From: an uncultured Erysipelotrichaceae bacterium
Lineage (GTDB): Bacteria > Bacillota_I > Bacilli_A > Erysipelotrichales > Erysipelotrichaceae
NCBI GenBank assembly: GCA_947649125.1
Contig: CANSQL010000003.1
Coordinates: forward strand, 1-64,000
Direction: 5' to 3'
DNA length: 64,000 nucleotides
The notes beneath the pieces are model-generated. The model was not told where the DNA came from. It did not search any database and saw nothing but the letters and a program-made list of their open reading frames with translations. Of this stretch, positions 30,491 through 38,528 are shown piece by piece. The position numbers were made by a program, and so were the translations under genes. Positions within the stretch are counted from its first letter, which is position 1. Each line of letters opens with the position of its first letter.

Positions 30491-31072
30491 TCATGCTTCC
30501 TCCTTGAAATAACACTGATCGACAACATCTAAATAATGTAATCGCGGAGTATAGCCGCGTTTGATTAAATATCCGTTGTCCTTTAGCTCTGCATAGGGGA
30601 TAGATTTACTTTCATTTTGTTCGTACCGACGGATCATATATTGGGCATCGACAAGATAGGTTTCATCATAAGCACAAAAGCGTATAATCATAAAGCCGAT
30701 TCCGCCGTGCTTCAGCACTCGCTTCAAATGCTTGATTTGATGCGGATGAATATTGCTGAACGGAAATGAGGTCTTTGATTTTGTTTCCTTTGCCTCAAAA
30801 TCGATTGCTTTACCGCGATAGATTCCGTTATAATCGGTCGTACTCGGTGTTTTGTAGTAGGCCTCTACAATTTTGGCAGCGCTTCTTTGCGGATAATCGA
30901 CACGAACGATCTGTACCGGTATCGGCTTTTTATGAATTACCGCACGCTCAATTTCTAAATAGTATTCATTGCTTTTGTTTAAATCATCCTCTAAAGACAT
31001 TCCGCGTCCCATGTAGTTATCGCGTACCTGATGACTTACGGGAATACTTTTTTTGTTAGGATAGCCTATCAT
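30491..31072 (-). CDS. recU: Holliday junction resolvase RecU
   Basis: A 193-residue resolvase that cuts Holliday junctions in Bacillota. Catalytic segments are NRGMSLE-like GRGMSLEDDLNKSNEYY near the start, TTDYNGIYRGKAIDFEAKETKSKTSFP, and HQIKHLKRVLKHGGIGF. It is followed at once by ponA, as in B. subtilis and relatives. ATG 31072, behind GAAAGGTG, is preferred to the GTG at 31081, which is part of that ribosome binding site. Confidence 0.95.
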   Translation of the reverse strand: MIGYPNKKSIPVSHQVRDNYMGRGMSLEDDLNKSNEYYLEIERAVIHKKPIPVQIVRVDYPQRSAAKIVEAYYKTPSTTDYNGIYRGKAIDFEAKETKSKTSFPFSNIHPHQIKHLKRVLKHGGIGFMIIRFCAYDETYLVDAQYMIRRYEQNESKSIPYAELKDNGYLIKRGYTPRLHYLDVVDQCYFKEEA

Positions 31073-31081
31073 TATTATCAC

Positions 31082-31324
31082 CTTTCTTTATTATATCATA
31101 ACTGTTAAAAGATAGGTAGAAAAACGTATTTGATTTGATGTTGATTTATAAAAAACTCTATCACATTTTCAGAAAGGCATGGTGTTGATGTACCGAAAGG
31201 GAACTTAGAAGCAGATACAGCGGCAGTTATGGGTATGAAATCATATAAAATTTTATTAAAATTGCATTTTCCACTTGCTTTTTCAGCGCTTTTTTGAGAA
31301 ACTTATAATCAGAAGGTGAAATAG
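31082..31324. other. Divergent intergenic region with a possible gene remnant
   Basis: The region separates recU (minus) from gpsB (plus). A TATAAT at 31304 is a plausible gpsB -10, but its -35 is weak. From about 31150 a plus-strand frame without start or ribosome binding site reads a protein-like stretch, including VPKGNLEADTAAVMG, and ends at the TGA near 31295. It may be the tail of a decayed gene; I could not identify it. Confidence 0.35.
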
Positions 31325-31636
31325 ATGGAGAAAAGATTCAAGCTGAGTGTAGAGGATGTGCTGGAAAAGCAGTTCAATATTGATTTTAAAGGCTATTCCT
31401 CCGGAGAAGTAGATGAATTCCTCGATTTGGTAATCGCCGATTATCAGCAGTACAATAAAATGATTGAGGAATTAGGAGATCATTTACAGGAATATGAACG
31501 TCAAATCAACACCCTTAAGGCAAAGGTCGTTGAGTTAGAGGGCAAGCAGGGTCTGAGCACAACCGAAAACAACGGGAATAACTTAGACATTTTAAAGCGG
31601 CTTTCCCGTTTGGAAAACGAGGTTTTCAGACGTTAA
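31325..31636 (+). CDS. gpsB: Cell division regulator GpsB
   Basis: A 103-residue DivIVA-like coiled-coil protein. The N-terminal domain FKLSVEDVLEKQFNIDFKGYSSGEVDEFLD (about 6-35) has the membrane-binding and PBP-binding residues of the family. A coiled coil follows, then a short C-terminal helix LKRLSRLENEVF that forms the hexamer. GpsB guides PBP1 between the side wall and the septum, so its place near ponA makes sense. rnpB follows directly, as in B. subtilis. Confidence 0.94.
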   Translation: MEKRFKLSVEDVLEKQFNIDFKGYSSGEVDEFLDLVIADYQQYNKMIEELGDHLQEYERQINTLKAKVVELEGKQGLSTTENNGNNLDILKRLSRLENEVFRR

Positions 31637-31640
31637 TTCA

Positions 31641-32001
31641 TTCATATAAGTGATGCGGTCGCTGGTTGTATAAATCAGAGGAAAGTCCATGCTCGCACAA
31701 GCTGCGATTGCTTGTAGTGTTTGCGCCGGATGAAGCGATAAGTCCGGGCAGAGGAATCTGACGGCTGCTCTTTGATCCTACGGTCTGACTATGGATCAAG
31801 GACTTTAAAAGTGCCACAGTGACGATGCCGGCGGGAAACCGTCGGAGTGGAACGAGGTAAACCCCGTAAGCGAGAAACCCAAATTCGGTAGGGGAGTTCG
31901 AGGCTGATGAAAGACAAGGAAATCGGCTTTGGAATCTGGAAACAGATAGATAAATGGCTGCACCTCTTTTGAGGAACAGAACATGGCTTACCTTATATGA
32001 A
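31641..32001 (+). ncRNA. rnpB: RNase P RNA, class B
   Basis: Catalytic RNA that matures tRNA 5' ends. The universal P4 strand GAGGAAAGTCCATGCTCGCA lies at 31678. The GAAGCGATAAG segment, GTGCCACAGTGACGA, GTGGAACGAGGTAAACCCC and GAGAAACCCAAATTCGG are those of the Bacillus class B RNA. Near the 3' end, ACAGAACATGGCTTACC supplies the other P4 strand. The ends TTCATATAAG and CTTATATGAA pair as P1. It lies five bases after gpsB. Confidence 0.96.
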
Positions 32002-32006
32002 TACGG

Positions 32007-32030
32007 CAGGAGCACAGCTCCTGTTTTTTT
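32007..32030 (+). terminator. Terminator of rnpB
   Basis: CAGGAGC pairs with GCTCCTG around ACA, followed by seven T. Confidence 0.93.
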
Positions 32031-32280
32031 ATTGTCTGAAGCCCATTCTGAGCCTATTCTGATTGATGATTCCTACTTATTGATAACGGATAAACTGTAT
32101 GATATTCAAATGCTTTGTGATTAAAAAAGTATCCCGAACGATTATAAGTGAATATTATCATTGAAGGCATATTCACAAGGGAATGAGAAGCATATTTATG
32201 ATATTCGTCTATCAGCTTTTTTACGATTCGTAAAATTCGCATTTCTCCTGTAAATATCGTGTGAAATTACCGCTTTTAGG
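32031..32280. other. Intergenic region without a recognised gene
   Basis: AT-rich spacer between rnpB and the rodZ promoter. The only structure seen is an eight-base inverted repeat (GTGAATAT/ATATTCAC, 32147-32174). Short ORFs here lack ribosome binding sites. Confidence 0.5.
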
Positions 32281-32309
32281 TTTACATCAATGGAAATGCT
32301 TGGTATAAT
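32281..32309 (+). promoter_or_regulatory. Promoter of rodZ-pgsA-cinA-recA
   Basis: TTTACA and TATAAT are separated by 17 bases, 41 bases before the rodZ start. Confidence 0.75.
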
Positions 32310-32349
32310 AATAGAGATTATATATAAGGTAAGATAAGCGAGGTGCAGT

Positions 32350-33327
32350 ATGGATAAAATCGGAAGCCTGCTGAAGCAAAAACGACTGGAAAAAGGGCTA
32401 ACCATTGAAGCAGTCAGTGAAAAAACCCGTTTGACTATAAAACATTTGAAAGCGATAGAGGAAGGGGATATTTCTTATTTCAGAGATGACCTTTCTTATT
32501 TGCGTTTTTTCTTAAAGGCGTATTGTAATGCTCTTGAATTGGATTTTGAGGAAATCAAGGGTGAGTTACAGGATTCAATCGATGATTATACGACTTCTTT
32601 TACGAAAGAGGCTTTAAAGGAGCATGCGCAGATTGAAAGAGGTATCGCGAAAACCAATGAAAAAATGAGGAATGCGGAACAGCCTGAGGACAGAAAGCCA
32701 AAAAAGAAAAAGCCGAAAAAGGTGAGAAGACATCGTAAAATCGATATTTCACTCGTTTCCTTTTTGGCAATCATCGTTGTCATTGTGATCGGCTTGATTT
32801 TCGCATTTGTAATGTGGTTTCAAGGAAATCAGCATATTGATGAGGATGTCAATCAAAGACCGCCGATAGCGACTAAGGACAATCATACGAAGGATGACAA
32901 TAAACCGACAGATAATAAGCCGGATAACAATGAATCTGCAGTACCTCCGGTTACCGATCAACCGGTAGAAAAAAAGGAAATGAGTATTTCTGAGGCTACC
33001 GAGGAAGACGGTAAGGCTGTTTATCAGATTGAAAATGCCGAAATCGGGAAGGAAATCGATATCGAGGTAACGTTTGCTTCTGATTCAAGCTTCCGTGTTT
33101 TAGTCAATGATAAGGAATTGAACAATCCGCCGGCACGAGGAATTCAGGCTCGTAAGACCGTACTTCATATTCGTGAAAAGGCAGAGGCTGATAAAAAGAT
33201 TCTGTTGGCATTCGGTTTTATGTTGAACAACAGCATCAAGGTCAACGGAAAGCAGCTTGAAATTCCGAAATCTCTGTCTTCGAAGCAGGGAACGGGGCTT
33301 ATTGAATTTATTGTAAAGGGTGAATAA
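32350..33327 (+). CDS. rodZ: RodZ-like cell shape protein
   Basis: A 325-residue membrane protein. A cytoplasmic helix-turn-helix (HTH_25, IGSLLKQKRLEKGLTIEAVSEKT, residues 4-70) binds MreB in the family. A Lys-rich juxtamembrane stretch precedes the single membrane segment at 133-157. An Asn/Asp/Pro-rich extracytoplasmic linker then leads to a DUF4115-like beta domain. The order rodZ-pgsA-cinA-recA matches B. subtilis ymfM. GAGGTG lies before the ATG. Confidence 0.92.
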   Translation: MDKIGSLLKQKRLEKGLTIEAVSEKTRLTIKHLKAIEEGDISYFRDDLSYLRFFLKAYCNALELDFEEIKGELQDSIDDYTTSFTKEALKEHAQIERGIAKTNEKMRNAEQPEDRKPKKKKPKKVRRHRKIDISLVSFLAIIVVIVIGLIFAFVMWFQGNQHIDEDVNQRPPIATKDNHTKDDNKPTDNKPDNNESAVPPVTDQPVEKKEMSISEATEEDGKAVYQIENAEIGKEIDIEVTFASDSSFRVLVNDKELNNPPARGIQARKTVLHIREKAEADKKILLAFGFMLNNSIKVNGKQLEIPKSLSSKQGTGLIEFIVKGE

Positions 33328-33328
33328 T

Positions 33329-33922
33329 ATGAATCTACCGAATCGACTGTCACTGGTACGTATTTGTATTGTACCGTTGATTGCCTGTATTTATTTGTTT
33401 CCGTATGCACAATTCGGAATTGAGGTCATGGAGCTTGATTTTGAATTCGTATCGTTGCGGATAACAAATATTATCGTCTTATGCTTATTCATTGCTGCAT
33501 CAATTACTGATTTTTTGGATGGCTATATCGCACGCAAACATCAGTTGGTAACTTCGTTCGGTAAGTTTATCGATCCGATTGCGGATAAGCTGTTGATCAA
33601 TACGATGTTTTTGCTGTTTGCGGTCAACGGTGCCGCACCGATCGTACCGGTCATGATTATGATTTGGCGTGATACGATTGTTGACGGCCTCAGAATGACT
33701 GCCGGCAATAAGGGCATAGTGGTAGCTGCGGGAATAATGGGAAAAGTCAAAACGGTTGCACAGATGTTGACGATTATCGTACTTCTGTTGAATAATTTAC
33801 CGTTTGAATTGCTGCGCTTTCCGATGGGAGAACTGTTATTGTGGTTCTCGATGTGTGTGTCAGTAATCAGCGGACTTTCTTATTTTATGCAGCTAAAGAA
33901 TGTTATCATGGAAACTATGTGA
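33329..33922 (+). CDS. pgsA: CDP-diacylglycerol-glycerol-3-phosphate 3-phosphatidyltransferase
   Basis: Makes phosphatidylglycerol phosphate, the committed step to phosphatidylglycerol. The CDP-alcohol phosphotransferase signature D-x2-D-G-x2-A-R-x8-G-x3-D-x3-D is complete in DFLDGYIARK and GKFIDPIADK. About five to six membrane segments; 197 residues. The track start at 33320 is a GTG inside the ribosome binding site; ATG 33329 is preferred. It is coupled to rodZ and followed after one base by cinA. Confidence 0.93.
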   Translation: MNLPNRLSLVRICIVPLIACIYLFPYAQFGIEVMELDFEFVSLRITNIIVLCLFIAASITDFLDGYIARKHQLVTSFGKFIDPIADKLLINTMFLLFAVNGAAPIVPVMIMIWRDTIVDGLRMTAGNKGIVVAAGIMGKVKTVAQMLTIIVLLLNNLPFELLRFPMGELLLWFSMCVSVISGLSYFMQLKNVIMETM

Positions 33923-33923
33923 T

Positions 33924-34385
33924 ATGGAAGAATTACTGAGACTGTTACAGGCAGGAAATCTCACGATCGGCAGTTGTGAAAGCTTGACCGCAGGTTTATT
34001 TACCGCTCGCTTTGCTGAATTGAGCGGGGTATCTGAGGTCTTAAGAGGCGGCATCGTTACCTATCAAAGTGAGGTTAAAACCGATCTGGTCGGTGTGGAT
34101 CAAAGGATAGTTGCACAGCACGGTGTTGTGAGTGAGCAATGCGCAAGGGCAATGGCGGTTAATGCACGAAAACTGTTGGGCAGTGATATTTGTGTTTCCT
34201 TTACCGGCAATGCTGGTCCTTCCGTTATGGAAGACAAGCCGGTAGGCTGTGTATACTGTGCTGTTGCATTTGAAAATGAGGTTATTGGATATCATTTACA
34301 GCTCAGCGGTTCGCGAAATGAAATTAGGCTTGAGGCAGTGAATCGCATGGTACAAGAGCTGATTAAGCTATTAAAGAATATGTAA
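33924..34385 (+). CDS. cinA: CinA C-terminal domain protein (PncC-like amidase)
   Basis: 153 residues that correspond only to the C-terminal half of CinA, the nicotinamide-nucleotide amidohydrolase domain. It keeps CESLTAGL near residue 18, [26 protein letters not shown], and FTGNAGPS. The N-terminal MoaB-like/ADP-ribose pyrophosphatase domain of full-length CinA is absent, and nothing upstream encodes it. I infer recycling of NMN to NaMN, which could feed the NadD step of this same genome. It lies immediately before recA, the normal CinA place. Confidence 0.88.
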   Translation: MEELLRLLQAGNLTIGSCESLTAGLFTARFAELSGVSEVLRGGIVTYQSEVKTDLVGVDQRIVAQHGVVSEQCARAMAVNARKLLGSDICVSFTGNAGPSVMEDKPVGCVYCAVAFENEVIGYHLQLSGSRNEIRLEAVNRMVQELIKLLKNM

Positions 34386-34398
34386 AGGAGATTTTTAC

Positions 34399-35466
34399 GT
34401 GGAAGATAAAAAAACAAAGAAAAGCGCTAAGGATACGGTAGCAAATACTAAGGATGAAGCGCTCAGCAAGGCATTAAAGGAAATTGAAAAGCAATACGGC
34501 AAGGGTGCGATAATGAAGTTGGGTGATCGCGGTGCAGTGGATGTAGATGCGATTTCCTCAGGCTCCATCAAAATCGATGAAGCACTGGGAATCGGCGGTT
34601 TTCCCAAAGGCAGAATTATTGAAATCTACGGCCCCGAATCAAGCGGTAAGACGACCCTAGCGCTTCATGCGATTGCCGAGGTGCAGAAAAAAGGCGGTCG
34701 TGCGGCATTTATCGATGCAGAAAATGCGATCGATCCGGTTTATGCGAAAAATTTAGGTGTTGATACAAATGAATTGATTTTATCACAGCCGGACAGCGGT
34801 GAACAAGCGTTGGAAATTACTGAAATGCTGATAAGAAGCGGCGCGATTGATTTGGTCGTGGTTGACTCTGTAGCTGCGCTTGTACCGCAGGCCGAATTGG
34901 ACGGAGAAATGGGCGATGCACAGGTAGGTCTTCAGGCTCGTTTGATGTCAAAGGCAATGCGTAAGCTGAGCGGTGTGATGAATCGCAGCGAATGTACGGC
35001 GATCTTTATTAACCAGCTGCGTGAAAAGGTCGGCGTGATGTTCGGTAATCCGGAGACGACTCCGGGCGGCAGGGCGTTAAAATTCTATTCCTCAGTGCGT
35101 GTAGAGATTCGCCGCAGTGAAGCAATTAAAAACGGTACCGATATTATTGGAAATAAGGTCAATGTGAAAATCGTTAAAAACAAGGTGGCTCCGCCGTTTA
35201 AAACAGCACAAATCGAAATTATGTACGGTGAAGGCATTTCTTATATCGCCGAGGTTTTGGATTTATGCGTTGATCATGAAATCATTCAAAAGAGCGGTGC
35301 ATGGTTCTCCTATGACGGCAATAAAATCGGTCAAGGCAAGGAAAGCGCCAAGCTGTATTTAAAGGAGCACAAGGAGCTTTTAGAGGAAGTTGCGGCCAAG
35401 CTGATGGATAAGCTGCATCCCAAGGAAGCAGAAGCATCCATAAGTGACACACAGACAGAGGCATAA
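34399..35466 (+). CDS. recA: Recombinase RecA
   Basis: DNA strand-exchange ATPase and LexA co-protease. Walker [10 protein letters not shown] is near residues 76-84, and the RecA signature is ALKFYSSVR. The loops [20 protein letters not shown] and [25 protein letters not shown] are intact. At 355 residues it is of usual length. The start is GTG, with GGAG upstream. It is the end of the rodZ operon. I saw no clear SOS box in the short gap after cinA. Confidence 0.98.
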   Translation: MEDKKTKKSAKDTVANTKDEALSKALKEIEKQYGKGAIMKLGDRGAVDVDAISSGSIKIDEALGIGGFPKGRIIEIYGPESSGKTTLALHAIAEVQKKGGRAAFIDAENAIDPVYAKNLGVDTNELILSQPDSGEQALEITEMLIRSGAIDLVVVDSVAALVPQAELDGEMGDAQVGLQARLMSKAMRKLSGVMNRSECTAIFINQLREKVGVMFGNPETTPGGRALKFYSSVRVEIRRSEAIKNGTDIIGNKVNVKIVKNKVAPPFKTAQIEIMYGEGISYIAEVLDLCVDHEIIQKSGAWFSYDGNKIGQGKESAKLYLKEHKELLEEVAAKLMDKLHPKEAEASISDTQTEA

Positions 35467-35479
35467 GAAAGTATATGCG

Positions 35480-35503
35480 GACAGGATAATTCCTGTCTTT
35501 ATT
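35480..35503 (+). terminator. Weak terminator after recA
   Basis: GACAGGA pairs with TCCTGTC, followed by TTTATTGT. The T-run is interrupted, so some readthrough into the methyltransferase gene is likely. Confidence 0.55.
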
Positions 35504-35549
35504 GTATCGCAGCAGGAAAACAAACGATTTATTAGGCAAGGAGGCTTGT

Positions 35550-36284
35550 ATGGAAATCACATCGGTTCATAATCCAAGGGTAAAGGCATGGGCAAGGCTG
35601 AAGGAAAAAAAGCATCGAGACAGCACAAGAAAATTCCTTGTGGCAGGAGAGCATTTGATTCAAGAGGCACTCAAGGCGAATTTATTATGCGAGCTGCTTG
35701 TTTGTAAGGGAAATGATCCGATCACAAAGGGAGTGCCTGTTTATGAGGTGACAAAGGACATTTTGCGCAAGCTTACATCGCTTACTTCCTCAGAGAATCA
35801 AATCGGTGTTTGTGAAATACCGCAGTATCACCAAGACATGTGGGAGCGCATTATCGTGTTAGACGGAGTACAGGACCCGGGGAATCTGGGCACAATTATT
35901 CGTAATGCGATTGCGTTTGGTTATCAGGCAATTCTGTTATCAAACGACAGTGCGGACATATACAATGAAAAGGTCATCAGAGCGACGCAAGGTGCTTTGT
36001 TTCATTTGCCGATTCTGCGCTGCGAGCTTACGAAAAGCTTACCCGAATTAAAAAAATCAAAAATAACGATCTATGCGACTGCATTAAAAGAAAGCGTTCC
36101 GATGCAGAGCATACGCCCCGAGCCTAAGCATGCGCTTATATTCGGTAATGAGGGAACCGGAATCAAAAACGAAATATTACAGTTATGTGATTATCGTATA
36201 AAAATTGAAATGGCGGCATTTGAATCGTTGAATGTCGCTGTAGCCTCAGGCATCTGTATGTATTATTTTTATCAATCGGAATAA
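35550..36284 (+). CDS. SpoU/TrmH-family RNA 2'-O-methyltransferase
   Basis: A 244-residue SPOUT methyltransferase. An N-terminal L30e-like substrate-binding part (ITSVHNPRVKAWARLKEKKHR) precedes the knotted catalytic domain, with motif 1 LDGVQDPGNLGTIIRNA, motif 2 HALIFGNEGTGI and motif 3 ESLNVAVASGICMY. It resembles YsgA, which lies next to pheST in B. subtilis and probably acts on 23S rRNA. ATG 35550 follows AAGGAGG; the track start at 35502 is too early. Confidence 0.92.
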   Translation: MEITSVHNPRVKAWARLKEKKHRDSTRKFLVAGEHLIQEALKANLLCELLVCKGNDPITKGVPVYEVTKDILRKLTSLTSSENQIGVCEIPQYHQDMWERIIVLDGVQDPGNLGTIIRNAIAFGYQAILLSNDSADIYNEKVIRATQGALFHLPILRCELTKSLPELKKSKITIYATALKESVPMQSIRPEPKHALIFGNEGTGIKNEILQLCDYRIKIEMAAFESLNVAVASGICMYYFYQSE

Positions 36285-36413
36285 GCTGTGTGATGTCATT
36301 TATTAAAAGCATTGATACAACAATGTAATTCAACGGTATTACATTCAGTAAAAAATATTTGACAGATGATGGAGATAGGATTCCATGCGAAGTATTCAAA
36401 GGAGGAATTTGAA

Positions 36414-37106
36414 TTGTTTATACTTCGTTTTTTCATCAGTGTTCTGAGCGGTTATTTGATTTATTTTCTAAGTCATACGTGGATCGAATGCTTAAAGGAA
36501 ACACATAAAATCACAATGACATCTTTCATAAAAAGGTTTTATGAATCAATTGAATTAAAGCTGTCTTTCGCTTCGGTTACTATGGTCATCCTCAGTATAT
36601 ATCTGGCTTGGAAATGTGCCCAGAGCTATTCTGTATTATGGCAGGCTTTCGCTGTATTCAGCTTTTGTATGTGTCTGATCATGATGGCGTATATCGATAT
36701 GAAAACGATGCTGATACCGACTGCTTGTCTGTATGCACTGATATTGATAGGTCTTCCGTTTTTATTTCAGCCGTTTGATCATTCATTGCTTCAGCGATTG
36801 TCAGGCAGCGCTATGGCAGCGGGTTTGATGCAGGGAGTAAATATGGTCAAGCGTGAGAGCTTTGGCCTGGGTGATATCAAACTGATGCTTATAAGCGGCT
36901 TTTATTTGGGATACGATCGCATCATGATCGCAATGTTTTCGGCAATACTAAGCGGCGGTATGTCTGCCGTATATGTAATTTTACGCAAAAAAGCAGCTTC
37001 CCATTCACATATCGCGTTTGTGCCGTTTTTATGCTTTGGGATCATTACCGCCATATTTTTCGGTGATGAACTGACGCTTGCCTATTTCAATCTGTTTTAT
37101 TCGTAA
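36414..37106 (+). CDS. A24-family prepilin peptidase-like membrane protease
   Basis: A polytopic aspartyl protease of about 230 residues. The two catalytic aspartates are visible in AYIDMKTMLIP and in FGLGDIKLM, the GxGD motif. It lacks the N-terminal Cys-rich methylase domain of full prepilin peptidases. The track begins at 36366, but no ribosome binding site precedes that ATG. AAAGGAGG eight bases before TTG 36414 favours a TTG start that begins straight in the first membrane segment. No pilin or pilus ATPase gene lies in the window, so its substrate is unknown. Confidence 0.85.
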   Translation: MFILRFFISVLSGYLIYFLSHTWIECLKETHKITMTSFIKRFYESIELKLSFASVTMVILSIYLAWKCAQSYSVLWQAFAVFSFCMCLIMMAYIDMKTMLIPTACLYALILIGLPFLFQPFDHSLLQRLSGSAMAAGLMQGVNMVKRESFGLGDIKLMLISGFYLGYDRIMIAMFSAILSGGMSAVYVILRKKAASHSHIAFVPFLCFGIITAIFFGDELTLAYFNLFYS

Positions 37107-37181
37107 ACTGCGTGAGAATAAGCATCGATGCTTAATGTCTGTATACCTATTCATAAGGAAATACGATATTGCGGAAAATGA

Positions 37182-37210
37182 TTGAATTTTAAATGAAAAT
37201 CGTGTATACT
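37182..37210 (+). promoter_or_regulatory. Promoter of the pheST transcript
   Basis: TTGAAT and TATACT are separated by 17 bases, just upstream of the T-box leader. Confidence 0.7.
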
Positions 37211-37214
37211 ATCG

Positions 37215-37450
37215 GTTGTAAAGCGTTGATCGGGATAAGTACGTACAGATAACTCTTTGTCAGGGAAGGATGATCATGGACTGGAAGTCATCCTGAAAGA
37301 GCCCGGCGGAAATTCACCCGAGAGTGAGAGTAATGATCTCCCGTCATGACGGTTATCCATGAATGATTGTAATAAAGTGTGTCGTCAGACAAAGCAGGAT
37401 GGTACCGCGCAAGTCAATTGCGTTCCTGCGGCTGATGACATTTTTATTTA
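37215..37450 (+). promoter_or_regulatory. T-box leader of pheST (phenylalanine)
   Basis: The T-box proper, TGGTACCGCG at 37400, is preceded by stem I sequences. A TTC codon at 37313-37315 in the expected specifier loop points to tRNA-Phe. The terminator hairpin uses TGTCGTCAG with CTGATGACA and is followed by TTTTTATTT. The competing antiterminator forms around AGCAGGATGGTACC and GCGTTCCTGC. Uncharged tRNA-Phe would allow readthrough into pheS. Confidence 0.93.
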
Positions 37451-37475
37451 TGTGCTTATGAAAGGATGAAATACT

Positions 37476-38516
37476 ATGGAAAATTTATCAGCGATCAAAA
37501 AAGAAGCAATGGAAAAGATCGCAGCCTGTAAGGATAACGGCGTATTAAATCAGCTTCGTGTTCTTTACCTGGGCAAAAAAGGTCCGATTCAGGAAGTGAT
37601 GAAAACGATGAAGGACCTGTCTAAAGAGGAGCGGCCGGCCTTCGGTGCGAAAATCAATGAAATCAAGCAGGAGTTGTCGGCATTGATCGAGGAACGTAAG
37701 ACAGTGCTTGAGGAAAAGGAAACGGCACAGCGCATGGAACAGGAAAAGTTGGATATTACTTTGAGCGGTTATACGCCGAATGTCGGCAATCTGCATCCGC
37801 TGACAATTGTTCAACAGGAGTTGGAGGACTTATTTGTCGGCTTGGGCTACAGTGTGGCAGAGGGTCCTGAGGTAGAATGTGATTTATATAATTTTGAGCG
37901 TGCCAATATTCCTAAGGATCATCCGGCACGTGATATGCAGGATACCTTCTTTATCAATGTTGAGGAGCTGTTACGTACACATACGACTGCCGTACAAATG
38001 CGTCAGCTCGAGAAATATCATGCTGAGGGCAAGGAGCTGATCAAGGTGATTTGTCCGGGCAAGGTATATCGCCGTGATGACGATGACGCAACCCATTCCC
38101 ATCAGTTTATGCAGTGTGAGGGCTTGGTTATCGGTAAGAATATCCAGTTGTCCGATTTAAAGGGAACATTGGAATTTATGGCGAAAAAGATGTTTGGTGA
38201 AAGCAGAGTGATTCGCTTTCGTCCGAGTTATTTCCAATTTACCGAGCCGAGTGTTGAAGTCGATGTGTCTTGTCATATCTGCGGCGGCAAGGGCTGCAGC
38301 GTATGCAAGGGTACCGGCTGGATCGAAATTCTCGGTGCCGGTATGGTACATCCGAACGTACTGAAAATGGCGGGCTATGACCCTGATGAGGTCAGCGGTT
38401 TTGCTTTCGGTGTCGGTATCGAGCGTGTCGCAATGTTAAAATACGGTATTGATGATATTCGTAATTTTTATACGAACGATCTTCGTTTCCTGAAGATGTT
38501 CAATCGCTTTGAATAA
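37476..38516 (+). CDS. pheS: Phenylalanyl-tRNA synthetase alpha subunit
   Basis: Catalytic subunit of the (alpha-beta)2 enzyme that charges tRNA-Phe. An N-terminal coiled-coil (about 1-90) binds tRNA. Class II motifs follow: motif 2 around [20 protein letters not shown], and motif 3 [15 protein letters not shown]. The [17 protein letters not shown] stretch is a Cys-rich insert found in many bacterial PheS. Length is 346 residues. It is controlled by the T-box and followed by pheT after 12 bases. Confidence 0.97.
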   Translation: MENLSAIKKEAMEKIAACKDNGVLNQLRVLYLGKKGPIQEVMKTMKDLSKEERPAFGAKINEIKQELSALIEERKTVLEEKETAQRMEQEKLDITLSGYTPNVGNLHPLTIVQQELEDLFVGLGYSVAEGPEVECDLYNFERANIPKDHPARDMQDTFFINVEELLRTHTTAVQMRQLEKYHAEGKELIKVICPGKVYRRDDDDATHSHQFMQCEGLVIGKNIQLSDLKGTLEFMAKKMFGESRVIRFRPSYFQFTEPSVEVDVSCHICGGKGCSVCKGTGWIEILGAGMVHPNVLKMAGYDPDEVSGFAFGVGIERVAMLKYGIDDIRNFYTNDLRFLKMFNRFE

Positions 38517-38528
38517 GGAGGCTTCAAT

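Noticed and set aside
32054-32242. 62-residue minus-strand ORF between rnpB and rodZ
   Set aside because: No ribosome binding site and low-complexity composition; the region is better seen as a spacer.
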